Source of the DNA: Confluentibacter flavum
GTDB lineage: Bacteria > Bacteroidota > Bacteroidia > Flavobacteriales > Flavobacteriaceae
Length of the DNA stretch: 63,675 nucleotides
NCBI RefSeq assembly: GCF_002843175.1
Contig: NZ_PJEO01000042.1
Location: 1 to 63,675, forward strand
Direction of reading: 5' to 3'
A program made the position numbers and the translations under genes. Below the pieces are notes generated by a model, which worked only from the letters and a program-made list of their open reading frames with translations, was not told the origin of the DNA and made no database searches. Positions 53,110-61,792 of this stretch are shown here, piece after piece. The stretch's first letter is position 1, and every line of letters begins with the position of its first letter.

Positions 53110-55641
53110 TTATTTTACTAAACTTTTAAAAGCCGATCCAAAAATTAAATAACTGGTATTTCCACCAATCGTGCCCTCGTTTTGTCCCCACAGAAATGGC
53201 CAGTCGTCGTAGTTTTCAAAGTGATCGGGTTGTCTGAATAATATACCCGGAGCAACATTGCCTGGAATAAATGAGAAATCAGCCCTGTTATTACCATAAA
53301 AGACAGCTTTGGGACGAGTGGCGCCCACCGTTGCCACTAACGAATAATTGTGATACGGATGGCAGCCAAATAGCCAGTTGGTGGTTTTAAAAGCATGGCT
53401 AGCGTCGATAATATCAGGGAAATATTTGCTAGCAAAGCAAATGGTAGTACCAAAACTCACCACACCTCCACCGCCTGCCCAATTACCAAGACCGATAGGT
53501 ACTCCATAGGGATTATCTTTTTCAAGCCCATCGATGTATTCTTTGTACTTTACAACATATGGCCGGAGCTTTTCTTTATAAGATGCGTCCATGTGCGGTA
53601 TGGCATCTAATGCTGTGAGAAGGCCGAAATTAACGTTACGCTCAAGTGCAGGCCATAAAAGTTCCTGAAATTTATCGATATATTGTTTTTCACCAGTTGC
53701 GATGTAAAGTTGAAGATTGGTGGCCATATTTGCAGATCCACCTCTCCTGTCAGGGCGATCCTGTGGTTGATTGGCAAGTAACTCGGTTGCCTCTATTAGA
53801 AGCCTTTTTGACTGTTGCAAGGCTCTTTCCGAAAGATCATCGTTATAACCTTTCAACGCTCGGCTTGTTGCGGCAAACATGGTTGCTGCTCTAAGATCGA
53901 GGCTTGGGTTGCGGCTAGTAAATGCCCACAAATCATCTTTAACGCCGCTCGACCGTCCGTCAGGGGCTACTTCGTAAGGACCAAGGTTCGGATTATAAGG
54001 AAGGCCGTCAGTTAATGAGGCTGCGTCACCAAGGTGATGGTAATTATCGAGAACCGAGTTAGAGAGCGTTTGTGTCATATGGCCGATAATTTCTGCCTGA
54101 GCTACCAGGTTCAAAGTTCCATGCTCGATAAATTGCAATACGTCTGGTATCCCATCGGGTCGGTGAAGATCAACATAACGTTGCTTCTGATCAACAAAAG
54201 TTTGATCGCGTAAGGGTTTGAAATATTCCCATGTTTGGACAAAGTTCTGCACAACACTAATGTTCGATCCTGTTTCGATATCAAAATCTCCGGCATCGAA
54301 AAAACCGCCTATGTTTAATCCAGGGATTTTTTCCAGTGCTTTATACTTGGTATCGGTTGTTGGTCCTTGTGCATGGAGGTCGAAGTGATCGGTGTTTGGC
54401 GGAGCCTGAAGATAACCGTCCTTAAAAGGTTCGCCATGCCACACCCTATAAGCCTCGTTCACAAACATGTGATTCATATGTATTGGGATCCATATATCGC
54501 TGGTGGCGTCGGTGATCTTATCGTAAACGTTATTTTCTATTAAAAAGTTATTTGTTTTAAAGTCGCCATACTGGATATAGTATATGCCGGGGGTGTTAAC
54601 GGAAGAAAAATCGAATTTTACATAGTGATATTTATAATAGTCACCCCAGGAAGCTATATTGCCACTGAATACTTCGGCAGCATTGCCGTCGTCACCTATT
54701 TTATAGATTGATGCTTTTGCAAGCGGTTTGTCTTTTTTATCGAGTTCAATAACAGAGACTTTTTGTTGCGAAGGAAGATAGCCCACTTGAGAGAAACCAA
54801 TATTTGGCTCTCTTAACCAACCGTTAATGGCATTTGGTTCAATGGTCCAGGTTAAAACCTTGCCTGTTTTTCCTGCCGGAAGTAAACTGCGAACTACAAA
54901 CCAGCCATTTTGTGCCAGCATGCGGCCATCGAAAAGCATAATATCAGCATCATGTGAGGTGATTTTAACCAAACGTTCGGGTTCATCGGGTGCAAGCAGA
55001 AAGGTACGACCAGTTTCCAAAGGAAGCGGATCGATAAATTTACCGGTACCCCTATCATCGTAAGTTACATACCCCTTAAATTGCTTGAGTTTTTCACTGT
55101 TTGGCCTCGTAATGGTGTTGCCTACCACATAGCGTGGGAATCGATTGATACGTCCATCCATCACATAGGTCTTTGCCCAATATTGCGAGGGAAGAAACTC
55201 AAGATTAAATCCGGCACTCCCTTCAAGTGCTTTGGGAACGGGTTTGTCAAGGTAAACAGATATCTCAACACCTTTACCCTTAGCCGTGACAACCACACGG
55301 GAATCAAAATCGTAATCTTCATACCTTAACGTAGCTTCGATGGTATTCGACGCACGGTCAACCTTTCGGTTTGAGATTGCAGGAACAAGATCCCACTGCT
55401 CTGGCGTATTGGAAAGTCTCACAGCGCCACCTTGCGAAGTTCTCACGCCGTGGTGAATCAATTCTATACCAGCGGTCTTTTCATCATTAAAACCTCCTGT
55501 AAAAAGGTTATTGTACACAAGAATATTGACACCTTGCGTCTCGAAATACTCAAGATCATTGATTTTCAAATCCTGGCTCGATGCATTATGGAATGACGCT
55601 AATAGTAGCAGTAAAACTGATAAAAATGTTAGTCTTTTCAT
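53110..55641 (-). CDS. glycoside hydrolase family 9 protein with N-terminal Ig-like domain
   Basis: An ATG at 55641 directly precedes the signal peptide (MKRLTFLSVLLLLLASF); the frame extends seven codons further to a TTG, which I reject. The 843-residue protein has an N-terminal beta-rich domain, a cellulase-type Ig-like domain (about 285-375, GFSQVGYLPSQQKV) and a GH9 catalytic barrel (about 385-840; nucleophile context GGFFDAGDFD, the His-bearing HPYHNYSLVATVG region). GH9 enzymes hydrolyse beta-glucans. G+C is higher than in the neighbours, suggesting transfer. Confidence 0.9.
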   Translation of the reverse strand: MKRLTFLSVLLLLLASFHNASSQDLKINDLEYFETQGVNILVYNNLFTGGFNDEKTAGIELIHHGVRTSQGGAVRLSNTPEQWDLVPAISNRKVDRASNTIEATLRYEDYDFDSRVVVTAKGKGVEISVYLDKPVPKALEGSAGFNLEFLPSQYWAKTYVMDGRINRFPRYVVGNTITRPNSEKLKQFKGYVTYDDRGTGKFIDPLPLETGRTFLLAPDEPERLVKITSHDADIMLFDGRMLAQNGWFVVRSLLPAGKTGKVLTWTIEPNAINGWLREPNIGFSQVGYLPSQQKVSVIELDKKDKPLAKASIYKIGDDGNAAEVFSGNIASWGDYYKYHYVKFDFSSVNTPGIYYIQYGDFKTNNFLIENNVYDKITDATSDIWIPIHMNHMFVNEAYRVWHGEPFKDGYLQAPPNTDHFDLHAQGPTTDTKYKALEKIPGLNIGGFFDAGDFDIETGSNISVVQNFVQTWEYFKPLRDQTFVDQKQRYVDLHRPDGIPDVLQFIEHGTLNLVAQAEIIGHMTQTLSNSVLDNYHHLGDAASLTDGLPYNPNLGPYEVAPDGRSSGVKDDLWAFTSRNPSLDLRAATMFAATSRALKGYNDDLSERALQQSKRLLIEATELLANQPQDRPDRRGGSANMATNLQLYIATGEKQYIDKFQELLWPALERNVNFGLLTALDAIPHMDASYKEKLRPYVVKYKEYIDGLEKDNPYGVPIGLGNWAGGGGVVSFGTTICFASKYFPDIIDASHAFKTTNWLFGCHPYHNYSLVATVGATRPKAVFYGNNRADFSFIPGNVAPGILFRQPDHFENYDDWPFLWGQNEGTIGGNTSYLIFGSAFKSLVK

Positions 55642-56188
55642 GTGTATGTAATTGATTTTCAAAGGTCACACGGAATGTCCGAAAAACATTAAAACTAAAC
55701 TAAGCCTTAATTTTCCTTCCAATATTTACTGTCGGTAGGTATAGCTCACTTTATGGACATGTCATATTGATTAAAAATTAAAAAAATAATCCTCTATTTG
55801 ACCCCGGTTGCTTTCTTGTAAAGATACGCAAAACAGTCTTAAATTCAATGGCAAATGAGTGATCAAAAGTAGTACAGGCTAAAATTATAGTGCAACTAAG
55901 TTTGTTTTCAAACTAGATTAAGATTGCTTGTTAAATTAAATAAATTTGAATTTGAATCGGTTCTAATTTTAGGGAACACGACAGTTGAACCTGTTAGGCT
56001 GAAGACTTGCATCTCATACATTCCAAAAAACAATACCCAAAAGGCATTTTTTTTGGTGCTTTAATCAAAAGTTCCTTATCTTTCTAGCAGTCCTTGAGTA
56101 TAATAGCTAAAACCAATATTACTTGAAAAAAATACCCGTTTTAAAAAATTTTGTGAATCGTCAACAATTTCAGGATGATTATCGTTCC
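55642..56188. other. intergenic region, GH9 to SulP gene
   Basis: About 480 bases lie between the GH9 start and the possible TTG start of the transporter at 56123. It holds a promoter at 56053-56084 and otherwise A+T-rich sequence with no hairpin or coding frame that I can support. Confidence 0.4.
56053..56084 (+). promoter_or_regulatory. promoter of the SulP transporter gene
   Basis: TTG (56053-56055) and TATCTTTC (56077-56084) are 21 bases apart, one base from the TAnnTTTG consensus. The start would be near 56092. Confidence 0.5.
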
Positions 56189-58372
56189 ATGTTTTCAAAA
56201 TTGGATAAGGATATACCAGCTGGTATCGTGGTATTTTTGGTGGCATTACCGCTTTGTTTGGGTATTGCCTTGGCCAGTGGCGCACCGTTAATTTCTGGGT
56301 TGATCTCTGGAATTATTGGTGGTGTTGTGATTGGTTACCTGAGTAAGTCTGGAACCAGTATAAGTGGCCCGGCAGCCAGTGTTTCAGCGGTGGTATTGCT
56401 AGCTATAAAGGATTTAGGAAGTTTTCAGCTTTTCTTAGGAGCTTTGATTATTGCCGGGATCATTCAAGTTGTATTGGGCGTTGTGAAAGCTGGAATTCTT
56501 GCCGACTATATGCCCAAAAGTATCATCAAAGGCCTTTTGGCCGGTATTGGCATCATTCTTATACTATCCCAACTCCCGTACACCATTGGATATGAGTTCG
56601 ACAAAAGTAAAACGCTCATTTATTCCGAAGATTACTGGAGCAATGTCCTATATATGCTATCGGAATTTCTCAATGCCTTTACCATTGGCGCCATTGTGAT
56701 TTCTATTATTTCCTTGGGTATTTTAATTTATTGGGATAAAACGCCATTGAAAAATTTTAAATTGATTCCACCTGCCTTGGTCGTGGTGATTTTAGGGGTT
56801 CTGCTCAACCAGCTTTTTAAATATGCACTTCCTTTTTTATACCTTGATGGAATTCATTTGGTGAACATTCCGGAAGTAGATAGTATACGCACCTTTTTCA
56901 CATTTCCAGATTTTACTGGGTACAATAAGCCCAAAGTTTGGACAACAGCACTAACAATCGCCATAATTGCATCAATTTCCACATTATTGAATATTGAGGC
57001 AACCGATAATATTGATAAATTAAAACGGAGGACCCCACCCAATCGTGAACTTATTGCCCAAGGTATTGGAAATACGCTTTCAGGTTTTTTAGGTGGTATT
57101 GCCATCACGTCTGTGATTGTTAGAAGTTCAGTAAATATTGAAGCTGGTGCCCAAACAAAGCTCAGTACCATCATACATGGGTTTCTGTTGTTGTTAAGCG
57201 TGTTGTTTTTGAGCCATGTACTTAATTTGATTCCTTTGGCATCCTTGGCCGCCATTTTACTTGTTGTGGGTTATAAACTGGCCTCTGTAAGTGTTTTTAA
57301 AAATTTATATAAACGTGGCTGGAATCAATTCTTACCATTTGTGTTAACCGTGGTATTTATTGTAGTAACCGATGTACTAACAGGCGTTTTAATCGGTTCG
57401 GCATTAAGTATTTTCTTTCTGCTTAGAAGCAATTATTACAATCCATTTTACATTGAAAATATAAAATATATACAAGATGAGGTCATTAAGTTGGAGCTAT
57501 CAAACGAGGTTTCCTTTTTCAACAAAGCATCCATTAGAAACACGTTATGGAGTGTACCAGATAATAGCAAAGTATTGATCGATGCCACTTTTACAAGTTA
57601 TATAGACCCTGATGTTATTGATATTTTAAACGATTTTCAAAATACGGTGGCCGTAGACCACAATATAGATGTAAATATTATCGGATTAAAGGATTCTTAC
57701 GTTTTAGGTGAAGAAATTGATTTTTACAAAAAAACAAAGGCAGAAATCAAAGCCAAGACAACGCCCAAAGAAATTTTAGAATATCTAAAAGAAGGCAGTA
57801 CTACCTACGCCAGTAGAAATTTAATGTCGCGTAAGGTAACCTCCAATAATCTGATGGACCATCTCAATGAAGATCCATTGGCCGTTGTGGTCACCTCTGT
57901 TGATTTACGTGAACCACTTAACATGATGCTCAACACGGCTATTGGTGATTTGGTTTCATTACGATCTGCTGGCCACATTCTTGATAACCAAAGTATTTTG
58001 AATTTAGAGATTTCTTGTCGGGACCAAGGTGCCAAATTAGTTTTGTTTTATGGCAATTCCGATAATGAAGTTATTAAAAAAGCGCTTAAAAACCATCTTG
58101 ACCATAGGGCGTCAAACTTATCGCTTTTGGTTGATGATGCCTTGAAAAGCACACAATTTTCTAACCGTGATTTGAAGTCGGAATCCTTAGATGAGTTATC
58201 AAACGAGATTGTTAACTTCAACATTGAAAAGGCGCAATCTGACCTGGTAAACAACAGTAGTTACTTCAAGGAAGCCTTAAGCAAGGGTACTGTGGGCATT
58301 GCTTCAGCTTTTTTTAATAGGGATGATAATACCATTGTTTTTTCTGAACTCTATTCCGTTGAAAATAGTTAA
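56189..58372 (+). CDS. SulP-family anion transporter with degenerate carbonic-anhydrase-like domain
   Basis: The frame begins at a TTG (56123), but the conserved SulP start, MFSKLDKDIPAGIVVFLVAL, begins at the ATG at 56189 (727 residues). A 10-14-helix SulP domain (about 5-430, LPLCLGIALASGAPL, SGPAASVSAVVLL) is followed by an STAS-like segment (about 440-540) and a beta-carbonic-anhydrase-like domain (about 565-640) in which the Asp/Arg pair survives (SVDLRE, GDLVSLRSAGHI) but the zinc Cys and His positions are Ser and Asn. SulP proteins carry bicarbonate or sulfate; bicarbonate is favoured by the fused domain. Confidence 0.88.
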   Translation: MFSKLDKDIPAGIVVFLVALPLCLGIALASGAPLISGLISGIIGGVVIGYLSKSGTSISGPAASVSAVVLLAIKDLGSFQLFLGALIIAGIIQVVLGVVKAGILADYMPKSIIKGLLAGIGIILILSQLPYTIGYEFDKSKTLIYSEDYWSNVLYMLSEFLNAFTIGAIVISIISLGILIYWDKTPLKNFKLIPPALVVVILGVLLNQLFKYALPFLYLDGIHLVNIPEVDSIRTFFTFPDFTGYNKPKVWTTALTIAIIASISTLLNIEATDNIDKLKRRTPPNRELIAQGIGNTLSGFLGGIAITSVIVRSSVNIEAGAQTKLSTIIHGFLLLLSVLFLSHVLNLIPLASLAAILLVVGYKLASVSVFKNLYKRGWNQFLPFVLTVVFIVVTDVLTGVLIGSALSIFFLLRSNYYNPFYIENIKYIQDEVIKLELSNEVSFFNKASIRNTLWSVPDNSKVLIDATFTSYIDPDVIDILNDFQNTVAVDHNIDVNIIGLKDSYVLGEEIDFYKKTKAEIKAKTTPKEILEYLKEGSTTYASRNLMSRKVTSNNLMDHLNEDPLAVVVTSVDLREPLNMMLNTAIGDLVSLRSAGHILDNQSILNLEISCRDQGAKLVLFYGNSDNEVIKKALKNHLDHRASNLSLLVDDALKSTQFSNRDLKSESLDELSNEIVNFNIEKAQSDLVNNSSYFKEALSKGTVGIASAFFNRDDNTIVFSELYSVENS

Positions 58373-58441
58373 TTGATTACTAATTTTTTCGGCTTGCAAA
58401 AAGCAGCAATTGTGGTTAGCCATGGTTAGCAGCAGTAGCTC

Positions 58442-58663
58442 TTATTTAGATTTATTTAAAGTATAGATTCCTCCACCTAAAAGTATAACAGCTAAACCCA
58501 AAAACAGATAACCTTCTGTTTTGCCCGACTCGTCGGAAGCTTCCACCTTTAGCCCTAAAAGATTTACTGACTGAGTACTTTCCGAGATTTTATTATACGC
58601 TAGATAACCCATTACTAAACTTACAATAATCAATATAGCTCCAATAATCTTATTTGTTTTCAT
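58442..58663 (-). CDS. DUF3185-like small membrane protein (cassette gene)
   Basis: The long frame reaches 58816, but the ATG at 58663 begins the recognisable MKTNKIIGAILIIVSLVMGY (73 residues). Two membrane helices flank a short polar loop (LLGLKVEASDESG), the DUF3185 pattern. The extension would run through the preceding element, so it is not coding. The unit ends in GCTGCTAAC, complementary with one mismatch to its right end GTTAGTAGC. It is the array's most distal recognisable unit, facing the end of the SulP gene. Confidence 0.75.
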   Translation of the reverse strand: MKTNKIIGAILIIVSLVMGYLAYNKISESTQSVNLLGLKVEASDESGKTEGYLFLGLAVILLGGGIYTLNKSK

Positions 58664-58723
58664 GTTTTGATTTTTAAATGTATTTATTATAGCGTCTCTT
58701 CCGATTCGAGCGGCGCGGCAATT

Positions 58724-58862
58724 GCTACTAACGTGTTTGTGGACGAGGATTTTCCGAAGGACACGAGCGAAGCGAACTGGCGCAAGCAAAATCTGAAGCC
58801 AGCAAAAGGGCAACAAACTTTGTGCTAGCTAAAATTAACAATTTTTTATACACGGCTTACGT
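58724..58862 (-). repeat. attC-like element A (hybrid, partly degenerate)
   Basis: On the minus strand it runs from near the stop of the 71-residue ORF, CCGTGTATAAAAAATTG, through the middle block with CTTCGGAAAATCCTCG to AACACGTTAGTAGC. The L boxes are less complementary than in the other copies (CGTGTAT against CAAACACG). It has an insertion with AGTTCGCTTCGCTC that the others lack, and its left end (ACGTAAG) fails to match its unit's right end. Confidence 0.6.
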
Positions 58863-59072
58863 TTTTAAGAATGAATCCTTAAAGAAGTATTTAAAAACCA
58901 AAAACAATAGGTAAGGCACAATTACCAATACCAGAACAGTAAAAGGTAAATAATCGATTAAATCGTCTTTATAATCAAATAAATATTCTATAAGTACAGT
59001 TCCAGATACATAAAGTACAGTTCCAGATACATAAGGTACAAACAATCCAGCAATGAATATAATTGCCAACAC
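58857..59072 (-). CDS. small two-helix membrane protein, possibly frameshifted start (cassette gene)
   Basis: The frame of 71 residues starts at GTG (59072) and has two membrane segments. Upstream sequence keeps coding-like character in the same frame (QKLNNYIKI before VLAIIFIAG), but a TGA cuts it. The nearest ATG (59101-59103) is off by one base, so a one-base insertion may have broken the start. A 21-base exact tandem duplication (58992-59012, 59013-59033) repeats YVSGTVL. Its last codons touch element A. Third gene of a three-gene unit. Confidence 0.5.
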   Translation of the reverse strand: MLAIIFIAGLFVPYVSGTVLYVSGTVLIEYLFDYKDDLIDYLPFTVLVLVIVPYLLFLVFKYFFKDSFLKT

Positions 59073-59119
59073 AATTTTAATATAATTGTTTAGTTTTTGT
59101 CATTTTATCCTAGTACTTT

Positions 59120-59686
59120 TTATTTTTCAGCGTAGATGCTTTTTGAAGGGCCATATTTTTCAGTGTGCTCTTTGGCCATTTTTTGCCCTTTACTAATTTC
59201 TAAATGCGAGATATTAAAATGTTTGATAAGATTCCAAGATCTACGATAGCGCTCATCAGGATCTTGAGCTGACAAAAGCATCCATTTATATGCAATTGAT
59301 AGATCATTAGGCTTATCATTTATGTAGTTTTGGTGATATGCTCCTAAAGAAAATTGAGCTTCAGAATAACCTTCTATAGCTAATTTCTGTAAAATCTCAA
59401 TCGGACACTCGTATTTACTAAATCTCAACTGACTTAAAAGATAGGTTGCTTTTTCATAACCTTGTTCTGCAGCCATTAAAAGCCATTTTTCGGCTTCGGC
59501 TCTTTTTTTTGGGCTACCATACTGATACCCAAAGTATGCCTTGCCCATTTTAAATTGTGCTTCAGCATCTCCATTTTCGGCTTGAGCTTTTAATTCTGAA
59601 CTAACTTGTTGAGCATTTGTCTTCAATGAGATAAAAATTGATAGCGTAAAAGACAAAAACAATAGTTTAAAATTTCCAATCTTCAT
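59120..59686 (-). CDS. Sel1-like repeat protein, secreted (cassette gene)
   Basis: A signal peptide (1-25, ending TNAQQ) precedes alpha/alpha Sel1-like repeats (AENGDAEAQFKMGKAYF, RAEAEKWLLMAAEQGYEKAT, AIEGYSEAQFSLGAYHQNYI); 188 residues. Sel1 proteins serve as protein-binding scaffolds. It lies four bases after the preceding 164-residue gene's stop, so the two are translated from one transcript. Sel1 proteins are common in accessory DNA. Confidence 0.85.
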   Translation of the reverse strand: MKIGNFKLLFLSFTLSIFISLKTNAQQVSSELKAQAENGDAEAQFKMGKAYFGYQYGSPKKRAEAEKWLLMAAEQGYEKATYLLSQLRFSKYECPIEILQKLAIEGYSEAQFSLGAYHQNYINDKPNDLSIAYKWMLLSAQDPDERYRRSWNLIKHFNISHLEISKGQKMAKEHTEKYGPSKSIYAEK

Positions 59687-59690
59687 AATA

Positions 59691-60185
59691 TCATTGCTTT
59701 AATATTGGTTGTAAAACAATATGGTCTTCAAAACCTGAATAATAATTTGCTAAATGGCCTTTTGAGGCAGGCCATTTAATAGAGCTTGGTGTCACTTTTA
59801 TAAAAAGGGTATTATCTTCATTTTTTTCTAATGTCCATACCGAAAAGAAATAGCCCGACATCATATAGAGATCAGGAATATATGAATGTTTTTTCTTCTT
59901 CTTTTTTTTACCTAAAGGTTCAATCTCTTCAGATTCGATACCTATTAAAATAACCTTTAAAGTGTCATCTTCATTGTAAATATAATTGTATAAATAAGTG
60001 AAATTTAATTTATAGGAATCCTTAATATTAAGATTAACAATTAACTTCCCGTTGTTAAAATCGTACGAGTGAACAATAGAATCTTGTTCAACTAAATAAG
60101 TGCCTTCCAGATTTTCTAAAGATTGAGCATATAATGAAAAGTTAAAGAATAGCGAAAAACCAAAGAGGGAAGATATGAGCTTCAT
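59691..60185 (-). CDS. secreted hypothetical protein (cassette gene)
   Basis: The 164-residue protein has a signal peptide (1-20, NFSLYAQ) and a beta-rich mature part. A lysine run (KKKKKKH) near residue 95 falls in the middle. I do not recognise a family. It is the first gene of the three-gene unit whose right end is 60256-60264. Confidence 0.6.
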   Translation of the reverse strand: MKLISSLFGFSLFFNFSLYAQSLENLEGTYLVEQDSIVHSYDFNNGKLIVNLNIKDSYKLNFTYLYNYIYNEDDTLKVILIGIESEEIEPLGKKKKKKKHSYIPDLYMMSGYFFSVWTLEKNEDNTLFIKVTPSSIKWPASKGHLANYYSGFEDHIVLQPILKQ

Positions 60186-60255
60186 GGTATAAACTTAAAA
60201 ACAACTAAAGGTAATCTATTTTTAATCAAGCTGTTTTAGGAAAGTTCATATTTTT

Positions 60256-60391
60256 ATTGCCAACGTGTTCGTGTATGATTAGTTGCGTGGTTAAGCACTA
60301 AATTTAGCAAATAAAAATCGAATAGAAAATCCGCGAGGATTTTCGTAAGCAAGCCAGAACCTAGCAATTAATTATACACGGTGTTGGCAAC
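60256..60391 (-). repeat. attC-like element B
   Basis: On the minus strand: AGTTGCCAAC, then AC, CGTGTAT, a middle of about 90 bases, ATACACG, AACAC and GTTGGCAAT. The middle differs from the standard block but keeps a strong hairpin (GAAAATCC/GGATTTTC). The L boxes CGTGTAT and ATACACG are fully complementary. The ends TTGCCAAC and GTTGGCAA are complementary too because both neighbouring units use GTTGGCAA-type ends. Confidence 0.7.
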
Positions 60392-61234
60392 TGTTTTTTT
60401 ATTCATTCTATAATGTAAATTCAGAAAACGAATTCCGTAAAAATTCAGATTATGGTCAGCTCTCAATACATTTTCTTCGTCTTCGTAAACTCTAATCCAT
60501 TCGTGCATTGATTTTACAAATTTTGCCCAATATTCTCCTTTTTCATTTGTTAAGGTAAAGTAAAATCCATTATCTCCGAATTTTTTTCCATCAGAGCAGA
60601 GTAGAAGTGAGCCATCTTTCTCAACTTTCTTTGTCATAACAACAGAAGCATTTCCATTTGGCAATGGGAACACAACTTTTAGAAGTGGTTTTTCGTAATT
60701 CGGATTATTACAAGTTGTGTAAATTCCTGAATAAATTACATCGTTTGTACTTTTTATTATTCTATACCAAATTGTCCATTTGGTTTCCTTTGTTTTTTTG
60801 TCCTTTAATTTGATTATTTCACTTTTCAGTCCTTTTGCGGTGTCTATTGAATTGAGGGGTAAATTGAGTTGTTGAAGCCGTTTACTAAAAATCAAATAAA
60901 GAAGTTTGCCAAATGGTTTAAAAATACCTTTCCATTCAGACCAAACTTCAAAATCGTAGTTTGAAGTATTTTCATAAAAGTCAGCAACTTTGTCGTTTAA
61001 ACGAATTTTGTCTTGGTTAGTAATTCCGATTTGCTCCATTTTTTCGAGAAGTCCAGAATTTGGTAAGTTTTTTTGAATTTCTAAATTTTCTTTTTGCGCT
61101 AATTCAAAAATGAATTTATCCTTAATAATATCTATGTTTCCAATTGGTCCAATTAACCACTCGTACTCGTTAGGATTTATTCTTTTTCCTGTGGTTTTTA
61201 CCCAAATTTGAGTGATTTTATCTTGTATTGCCAT
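60368..61234 (-). CDS. hypothetical cytoplasmic protein, 288 residues (cassette gene)
   Basis: I do not recognise this protein. It has no signal peptide or membrane segment and is rich in Lys, Trp and Tyr. Blocks such as YDFEVWSEWKGIFKPFGKLL and GSLLLCSDGKKFGDNGFYFT could be searched. Its last eight residues (TVANTVYN) and stop are encoded by element B, so the element supplies the stop codon. The unit's two ends (60383-60391, 61251-61259) are complementary. Confidence 0.65.
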   Translation of the reverse strand: MAIQDKITQIWVKTTGKRINPNEYEWLIGPIGNIDIIKDKFIFELAQKENLEIQKNLPNSGLLEKMEQIGITNQDKIRLNDKVADFYENTSNYDFEVWSEWKGIFKPFGKLLYLIFSKRLQQLNLPLNSIDTAKGLKSEIIKLKDKKTKETKWTIWYRIIKSTNDVIYSGIYTTCNNPNYEKPLLKVVFPLPNGNASVVMTKKVEKDGSLLLCSDGKKFGDNGFYFTLTNEKGEYWAKFVKSMHEWIRVYEDEENVLRADHNLNFYGIRFLNLHYRMNKKTVANTVYN

Positions 61235-61250
61235 TAAGTTCGTTCAAATG

Positions 61251-61382
61251 GTTGCCAACGTGTATGGAAAGTTGCGTGTTTGAGGGCGAGGATTTTCCGA
61301 AGGAAAATCGGAAGCCGGCAAACAGGCAACAACCTTTGTGTTAGCTAAAACTAGCAATTTTTTATACACGGTGTTGTGTGTA
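61251..61382 (-). repeat. attC-like element C
   Basis: On the minus strand: TACACACAAC, AC, CGTGTATAAAAAATTGCTAG, the standard middle with GATTTTCCTTCGGAAAATC, CATACAC and GTTGGCAACC. It has the standard layout except that L' and R' are fused (the AACACG spacer is missing, leaving CATACAC-GTTGGC). The left end belongs to the 131-residue unit and the right to the 288-residue unit. Confidence 0.7.
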
Positions 61383-61387
61383 GTTTT

Positions 61388-61783
61388 TTATTTATATTCC
61401 ATTTTGTCAAATTCCAGAAACTTATTGGTAAATAAGTCAATTTCTTTTTGACTATTAAATTTAATTACTAAAGTAAAAATTATTGCACCGATTACAAAGA
61501 ACACAGGTATTAAGAAATTGCCTTTAATTAGAAGAATTATTGAAGTCAAAATTCCGAATATTAACAAGGTTTTTGCTGCGATATTCGTCGGAAATTTTAA
61601 GTCTGACTTCACGACATATTTTCCGTTTTCATTTAAAATTCCAATTATCCTTTGATTGTTTGGAAAATGATTTCGATGCAACTCAAACTTTTCAGATTCC
61701 ACAAATCCACTGTAAAATCCATTTACAATTAACAGATTTAGGATTTTTAAGGATTTATCATTTTTTGTTAATGTCTGTCTCAT
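61388..61783 (-). CDS. hypothetical two-helix membrane protein, 131 residues (cassette gene)
   Basis: I do not recognise it. Residues 1-65 are polar with a conserved-looking RIIGILNENGKYVVKSDL; two hydrophobic segments (about 69-85 and 88-107) follow, then a charged tail. Its unit ends are GTTGTGTGTA and TACACACAAC. The stop lies five bases before element C. Confidence 0.6.
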   Translation of the reverse strand: MRQTLTKNDKSLKILNLLIVNGFYSGFVESEKFELHRNHFPNNQRIIGILNENGKYVVKSDLKFPTNIAAKTLLIFGILTSIILLIKGNFLIPVFFVIGAIIFTLVIKFNSQKEIDLFTNKFLEFDKMEYK

Positions 61784-61792
61784 TTCTCAAAT

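Noticed and set aside
58666-58816. N-terminal extension of the DUF3185-like protein
   Set aside because: It would translate part of element A; the family start is at 58663.
59063-59070. TTGCCAAC, identical to a cassette end, between the Sel1 and 71-residue genes
   Set aside because: It lies in a stretch that codes naturally for the membrane segment VLAIIFIAG and has no L boxes or structured middle beside it.
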